Below, one piece after another: positions 59,016-64,000 of a DNA stretch of 64,000 nucleotides. The DNA comes from Symbiodinium microadriaticum (Eukaryota; Sar; Dinophyceae; Suessiales; Symbiodiniaceae), in assembly GCA_001939145.1 (NCBI GenBank), contig LSRX01000296.1, positions 368,247 through 432,246 of the forward strand, given 5' to 3'. The notes below the pieces were generated by a model, which saw only the letters and a list, made by a program, of their open reading frames with translations, was not told where the DNA came from and did no database searches. Made by a program: the position numbers and the translations under genes. The stretch's first letter is position 1, and the number at the start of each line of letters is the position of its first letter.

Positions 59016-59513
59016 TTCCCCCACTGGGACATTACAATGATTTAATACTGGGGATGGGAGCCTTCTCCAGTATTATATTACAACTTGCCTCAAAGGGTGA
59101 AAAGACAAAGCTTTTTTGCGTCTTTCACGTGACAGAAAAAGCGGGGCGTGTCTGTCATGGAGATCTTTCTGCGAAGCCCCATGACGTAGCACTTGCTGTC
59201 GCCTTGCAAGACGTCTAGAAAAACATTGGCCTGCAACCATTCGATAACAGACACAACCCGTGTGGCTTGTAGGCGCCGACACGCGCTTTGGACTTGCCCG
59301 TTGCTTTTGATATCGCTTTAAGCACAAGCGGAGGGTTCGTGTTTTGTCACGGGCTCTTCCACTGTTGTTTAAGCCTCTTGGGTTGTTTGTTGCCACAAGC
59401 GAAAACATGATCGACAACACTTTGTACTTGCGTGTGTCACTTGTCAGGTTGTTTGCTAACATTGGAGGAGTCGCGTTGACGATTTGGTGCCGCTCTCGCT
59501 CTGCTCCTCCCGC

Positions 59514-59940
59514 AAAGTCAAAACGTCTCAGCGGCCCTGCAAAAGATTCAGAGTGACAGTAAGCAAACCAGAAGCGAGATTTGGTACGGCAGCTTGCCCA
59601 AAAGCAAAACTGCCCCAGTACCAACCTACCAGCACCGAAGCAAGCCTTTAAAGTCAAAACGTCTCAGCGGCCCTGCAGAAGGGTTTAGGATGACAGCAAC
59701 CCGCCTGGCAAGAAATAAGCATCGCCTAAACTTGAACTGCCTTGCAGCAGGGCTGGGCATCAACCCAACTGCATCGCAAGCAAGCGTAGGCGAGCAATTT
59801 CCTCAAGGGCCCAAATGTGGCAAGGGCCCAAATGTGGCAGCTGCCTTGTCAAATTGTGCCGCAAAGGCGAGATTCAGGGAACAGGAGATTTAGCGCACGC
59901 TGTTGCCCCTGAAAGTCAAAACGTCTCAAAACTTTCCAAA
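59514..59940 (+). repeat. Dispersed repeat with AAAGTCAAAACGTCTC core
   Basis: AAAGTCAAAACGTCTC occurs at 59514, 59650 and 59912. The first two copies continue with AGCGGCCCTGCA and a GAGTGACAG/GGATGACAG tail; the third diverges after the core. A local doublet GGGCCCAAATGTGGCA repeats at about 59808-59838. Confidence 0.8.
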
Positions 59941-60059
59941 GTGGAATTCCCTGAAAGGCAGCCAGGCCTTCCATATGAGTTTCACAGTAGCTTGTCGCAA
60001 CAACAAGGCCCTCCACATGGGATCCCCCCAATACCTTGCCTAAACACAAGATCATGCAC

Positions 60060-60450
60060 AATGCAACTCCGCAATAGCTCGCCGGCAAAAACGACGTTGC
60101 ACGTTCGAATTCGGAATAGCTTGCCGGAAACATAGATACTAAAAATTGCAGTTCACCAATAGCTTGCCAGAAAACACAAAATAGATTGCCAAAATCTGGA
60201 TCGGGGGTGAGTGGATTTAGGGGTTCGAATCTCACTAAAACCATGGCAAGCCTTCAAGATTTGGAAAGTTTTGAGCCCCTAAATCCACTCACCCCCGATC
60301 CAGATTTTGGCAATCTATTTTGTGTTTTCCGGCAAGCTATTGGTAAATTCCTATTTGCAATTCCTTTTTTTCGGGCAAGCTATTGGGAAATTCAGCACAG
60401 GGCGGGTCCCCAGATCTGTTCATTGCTGGCAAGCTATAGGGAGATTGCAC
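60060..60450. repeat. Long inverted repeat centred near 60250
   Basis: The inner arms 60155-60223 and 60276-60344 are reverse complements over 69 bp with one mismatch (CCAG against CCGG) around a 52-bp loop. Outside them the arms remain related: an AATAGCTTGCC-containing unit at 60107-60130 mirrors 60369-60393 at equal distance from the centre, and 60063-60087 mirrors 60425-60448. The same peptide string (PLNPLTPDPDFGN) can therefore be read on both strands, a consequence of the palindrome. The structure would form a long hairpin in single-stranded DNA or RNA. A foldback or MITE-like element is possible; no target duplication was identified. Confidence 0.9.
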
Positions 60451-61510
60451 ACAACGCGGAAAATTGTTCTTACTCCCTGGTTTATTGCTGTAAATACAAT
60501 TGTTTACTGGGGATTGCCCTGCCGCAGAAGACCTTCCTCCAACGATTTTACAAGCCGAGAAAGCCTTTTGAGAAGTTTTTGCGAGCACCGATGGAAGACC
60601 AAGGGACCAAAGATGGGGCTGTAACTGGTTCGAAGGCTGACCAAAAAAAAGATTCAACCGAGGGACCTCTTTCGGAGACCGAAGTTTGCAGCGATTTCTG
60701 CTTCATCGAACCGGCCCTCAAGTGTACGCCGCAGTTCTACAGAGCAAAGATCACCTGCACTTTTGCCATCTGCACCTCTGTCAATCCGCTTCTGTCAGAT
60801 TTCCATTGCAGGTTTTCTGTTGCAGGCTTCTATCTTTCTACTGCAACAGAGTTTTTTCTTTCACTGTTCGATTGCGCGGACATGCGAAAGATGTTCATGC
60901 AAGTTCTTGTAAAGCGTAGCCAAATGTCTTGTCCATCTCATGGGCAAATTGTGCCATTGAGCTCTCAAATCTGCACGTGTGATCGAAACGAGCCTGTCAC
61001 AGCTTAGAAGATGCCATGAGGTCAGTTTCAACTTGTTCTTGACTTCAAATGGGTATGTCCATCAATGGGGTACCCAATAATCCAACAAAAATGATAATTT
61101 TTTGACAGGGGAATCCATGGTTTTGTGGGAACCCTTACTAATGGAAATCCCAAATGACTTCAACCTGTTTCGATCCCAAACTCCGTTGTTTTGCCAAAGT
61201 CTTGACTGTTCAGTTGCAGATGAGCTGAAGAATTTGCCAAAGACCACATCTTTGGAGGCCTGGTGGTCTTCCAGAAGGCGTGGAGAATCGACCCAGCAAG
61301 GAAAGTTATCTCCACAAAGCTTTGTGGCCATTCGTGAATTTACAGTACAAACACTGAGGCTTCAAAAGGTTCCAGATCACGAAAGCTAGCGGTCAGCTAG
61401 CTGAGTTACTTCTTTTTTTGATCAAAGATTGTACTCACGCCCAACACACGTGAATTTCACGCAACCCCCCTCCCTCCTCCTCCCCATACCCTCACGGCGT
61501 ACTAGTAAGA
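60451..61510. other. Intergenic DNA, no gene recognised
   Basis: A plus frame from the palindrome continues open to 61007, and another runs 61102-61389, but neither has a recognisable domain. TCACGAAAGCTAGCGGTCAGC near 61377-61397 is not an identified signal. Confidence 0.35.
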
Positions 61511-61514
61511 CGAG

Positions 61515-61995
61515 CAATACGACAACGACTGCGACTACCACTACCATCACTACTAGTGCCACCACTACTACAACTACTACTACTGCTACGACTATTGCTA
61601 TTGTTACTACTACTATTCTTAAATATGCCTTGCTACTGCTACCACTTGTACTGCTGCTACTCGTACTGCTACAGCTACTGCTGCTAGTGGCGCTGCTGCA
61701 GCATGCTACCGCTACTGCCACTGCTAGTGCTACTTCTACTGCTACTACTCTTACCACTTCTTCTCCACCATCGTTCGTGCTTTGGTTTGGAGTACTATAT
61801 TTCGCACAATTATTTTGTGAGGACAAGGAATACGACAATGACGAAGCTGATGATGGTGTGGACGACAGGGAAGTGGCTAATACTGGAGGGTTTTCCCCAA
61901 ACGTTTTGGAGGACGATCATTATCATTATCGTCACTCATCCTCCTCTTCCTTCTCCTCCTCTTCCTTCTCCTCCTCCTCCTCCTCCTCCGGTCTT
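61515..61995 (+). repeat. ACT/ACC and CTC/CTT trinucleotide region
   Basis: Degenerate ACT, ACC and GCT triplets at 61515-61760 and a (CTC/CTT)n block at 61937-61990, with mixed DNA between them. Thr, Leu or Ser repeat frames on plus are repeat translation. Confidence 0.85.
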
Positions 61996-62359
61996 TCTCC
62001 TGTCCTTTTTATCCCCGTCCCCGTCTTCTGCGCTTTCTCTCTCGACAAGTATGATGACGATGACTATTACCATGACGCCGATTGCTACCGGTAGAACTAC
62101 TGCTGTTAGTGCTACACTGACTCTTACCACGGCTTCTATCTTTATTGCGTCATCACCACCTTGGTTGTTTCCAACTGGCTTGCTGTTTCGTGACACACTT
62201 ATGTCCTCCCGAAAGTCTTATGGAGGATATATGTATGGATAATTGCCGATGTCTCATTACTGACATATCCCGCCTATCCTTTCGAACACATATGCTGCTG
62301 CAGTTGCTTTGTCTTGCTAGCTTTTGTCCACCTAACCCCTGGGCCTCAGGTGTTCCCGA
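61996..62359. other. Intergenic DNA, no gene recognised
   Basis: Short stretch between the trinucleotide region and a minisatellite, with residual ATGACGATGACTATTACC-type triplets at 62050-62075. Nothing else seen. Confidence 0.4.
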
Positions 62360-62379
62360 CAGCAAGGCTGCAAAGATCC

Positions 62380-62560
62380 AAACAGCGAGGTTCCACAGCT
62401 TCCCAAGAACAATGTTTCACAGATTCCAGATAGCAAGGCTTGAAAGGTTCCCAATAGCAAGGTTTCAAGTTCCCAAATGCAAAGTTGCAAAGTTTCCCAA
62501 TAGCCAGGTTGCAAACGTTCCCAACAGTCAGGTTGAACACATTCCAACGAGGAAGATCCA
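62380..62560 (+). repeat. Minisatellite with TTCCCAATAGCAAGGTT core
   Basis: About seven imperfect units of roughly 20-25 bp (AGCGAGGTTCCACAGC, AGCAAGGCTTGAAAGG, TTCCCAATAGCAAGG, TTCCCAATAGCCAGG, TTCCCAACAGTCAGG). Irregular unit length indicates an old array. It lies just upstream of the terminal membrane-protein exons. Confidence 0.8.
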
Positions 62561-62680
62561 AGGGTCGCACTTCTTTGTGGGCTTTGGGCGGCTTGGATGC
62601 ATGTAAGGGGCCCCTCTTGAGAAGCTTCATACCGAATTATACTGGGTGAAACAGGTGAAACAGAACCCGCTGTGCCGCAG

Positions 62681-64000
62681 CCCCTGGTCCAAAATTGGTC
62701 GATCTCGTCTTGCAAGCTTCAAGGAGGATGTACGCGAACCGACCAGAGAACAAGCACCCGCTGGCTTTGAATGCTTGGACGGCCTGCTTCTTGACTCCCC
62801 TCCTGGCTCCGGGTCGTGACTTCAATTGGCTGTTTTGGTTCTTCGTCAAGTGCAGTCCTTATGTGGCATTGTCCGTCACCGTCTTCATCGAGTTTTCCTT
62901 GATCCTGTTCATCGAGCAGATTGTCGACGACATGAAGGATATCATGATCATGTATGCCACGGATGAGCACGTGAGTCTCAAATCCAGTTTCTTGGCCTTT
63001 GGACCATGTACTCGAAGCTTTTTTCTAAGGAGACTTATGTAAGGAATCCCCCGCAAGCTTGAGCAGCTCTGGGTTCCCCGTCGAAGCGCCTCCTTGCAGC
63101 TTTCTGAAGTCATCGATTCAAGATAACTAAAGATCGGACAACAGTGAGAACTTTTTGCAGGCTTTGAAGATTGATTCGAGCTACTCGCTCATAAAGATAA
63201 ACTGCCAAAACTTAGCTGCCTGGGTAAAGCTGGTTCCAGGTGCTTCGATTATTTCTGTGGATTTGGAGCTCTGCTGCGTGGCTGTGCTTGCTGCCGCCGT
63301 GATGGCGAGCGAGCTCCTGCCTGCGTTGCATTTCTTCATGTGGGTTTGGGGTGCAGGTGCCATTGGGGATGACCGCTTTCAACCAGAGGTTGGCGAAGAT
63401 GAAGAGCAACCGGAACCCGTTGAAATCTGGTGGCCCTTCAGGTTGTTCTGGCTGTTGGCAGCTGCCGGTCGTGTTTATCTAGCCGTGCGCCTCTTCAATT
63501 GCGCCGCGGGACATGTGATTTATTCAGGCTTTGACGAGACAAGCGGCGTGTCAGACCCAAATGAAAAGCTTCTGAACGCTGCAGCCATGGTCTTCGTGGT
63601 CGAGATCGATGACATCTTTGGCGAGTTGACTTTGCCGCCAGGACTTCGTGGGCTTCTGGAACGGGTTCCTGCAGTCTCTGGAACCATCTACGGCCAAGAT
63701 CCCAGCGTTCCCGAGAAGAACCAGAGTGTAGCAGAGTTCCTTGGAGTAGAAGCTTGGTTATGTTCCACTCGTTTCATGGGCTTTGGCATCGTCACCATGT
63801 TTACGACAGTGCTTTGGCAATCAGCGATTTGGGACACTGGAGAGGGAGAAGAGGACTTTGTGTGGGACAGGCTGCGCATGATCCATGGGGCCCCTATCTT
63901 TCTCTATTTTGTGATGTGGGCAATTCACTGTATGATCCTGCGCCAGTCAAACCGTGTCGAAATGCAGAAGTCTCTGGAAGAGGGACAGCCGGGCCAACGC
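62681..64000 (+). CDS. Multi-pass membrane protein, partial, one intron
   Basis: Exon A runs from about 62681 (after CCGCAG; the first ATG is 62728) to 62970. A GT-AG intron of 190 nt follows (62971 GTGAGT to 63160 TTTTTGCAG). Exon B is open from 63161 through the window end, 280 codons without a stop. The join is in phase 0. The predicted protein has at least five hydrophobic segments: FNWLFWFFVKCSPYVALSV; VFIEFSLILFI; CCVAVLAAAVMASELLPAL; LFWLLAAAGRVYLAV; FGIVTMFTTVLW; IFLYFVMWAIHCMIL. An acidic loop (GEDEEQPEPVE) and a VFVVEIDDIFGEL motif lie between them. The family is not recognised. The topology suggests a transporter- or channel-like integral membrane protein, but no pore or selectivity motif is visible. 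Upstream exons and the 3' end are missing. Confidence 0.8.
62971..63160 (+). other. GT-AG intron of the membrane-protein gene
   Basis: 190-nt intron with donor CAC|GTGAGT and acceptor TTTTTGCAG|GCT. It contains in-frame stops, whereas both flanking frames stay open and join without a phase change, which supports real splicing. Canonical GT is one of several donors (GT, GC, GA) used in dinoflagellates. Confidence 0.75.

Noticed and set aside
60215..60240. GGTTCGAATC word as a tRNA T-loop
   Set aside because: The flanking bases do not form a T-stem or acceptor stem, and the word lies at the edge of the palindrome loop.
60186..61007. 273-codon plus frame
   Set aside because: The first part is the palindrome read through, with the same peptide on the opposite strand, and no domain was recognised in the rest.
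61102..61389. TGES motif suggesting a P-type ATPase
   Set aside because: Only the four-residue motif matches; the following sequence lacks the expected proline/valine context and the DKTGT region.
1..64000. Dinoflagellate spliced-leader relic (signature of retroposed cDNAs)
   Set aside because: Looked for the TTTTGGCTCAAG-type word on both strands by eye and did not find it; a computed search would be decisive.

Overview
The window looks like a piece of a dinoflagellate nuclear genome, most likely Suessiales/Symbiodiniaceae-like. The reasons are: Arabidopsis-type telomere words (TTTAGGG/CCCTAAA) scattered through almost all intergenic DNA, very low gene density, a great deal of simple-sequence DNA, a GT-AG intron, and a large Ty1/copia polyprotein with dinoflagellate-style extra Cys/His modules. 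Runs of N (18902-19137 and one N at 39699) show an assembled scaffold. No spliced-leader relic, rRNA or tRNA could be recognised by eye. The organism call is inference.

Layout. 1-1478 holds no recognisable gene. 1479-1680 is degenerate TTTAGGG. 1725-4156 is the strangest object: 33 copies of a (GGT)10GG tract, all of which fall on an exact 60-bp lattice, separated by unrelated 28-bp spacers (or 88 or 148 bp where lattice slots are empty). It runs into an ordinary GGT/GTA microsatellite at 4157-4256. A frameshifted protein kinase gene lies at 5600-6549 (minus). Tetranucleotide megatracts occupy 8119-9480 (CATT family) and 9846-10138 (GGAC/GGAT family). 11120-12231 is degenerate CCCTAAA DNA that becomes a homogenised 53-bp satellite (12232-13590, 25 monomers), followed by telomere words of the opposite strand (13680-13880). 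13.9-47.6 kb is gene-poor intergenic DNA with several microsatellites and minisatellites.

A nearly complete LTR retrotransposon of the Ty1/copia order lies at 47632-56190 on the minus strand. It has two nearly identical LTRs, a primer-binding site, a 1983-codon open gag-pol frame with all catalytic motifs, a C-terminal domain beyond RNase H, and an extra 214-codon ORF before the 3' LTR. Its gag N-terminus is broken over several frames or spliced. No target-site duplication was found, and one flank is an abrupt AT-rich island (56191-56760).

The right end holds short repeat families, a 69-bp-arm palindrome (60155-60344), more trinucleotide DNA, a minisatellite, and the start of an intron-containing gene for a multi-pass membrane protein (62681 to beyond 64000, plus strand).

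Only three clear protein-coding units are supported: the kinase (broken), the retrotransposon and the terminal membrane protein. They share no visible pathway. The most unusual content is repeat architecture.
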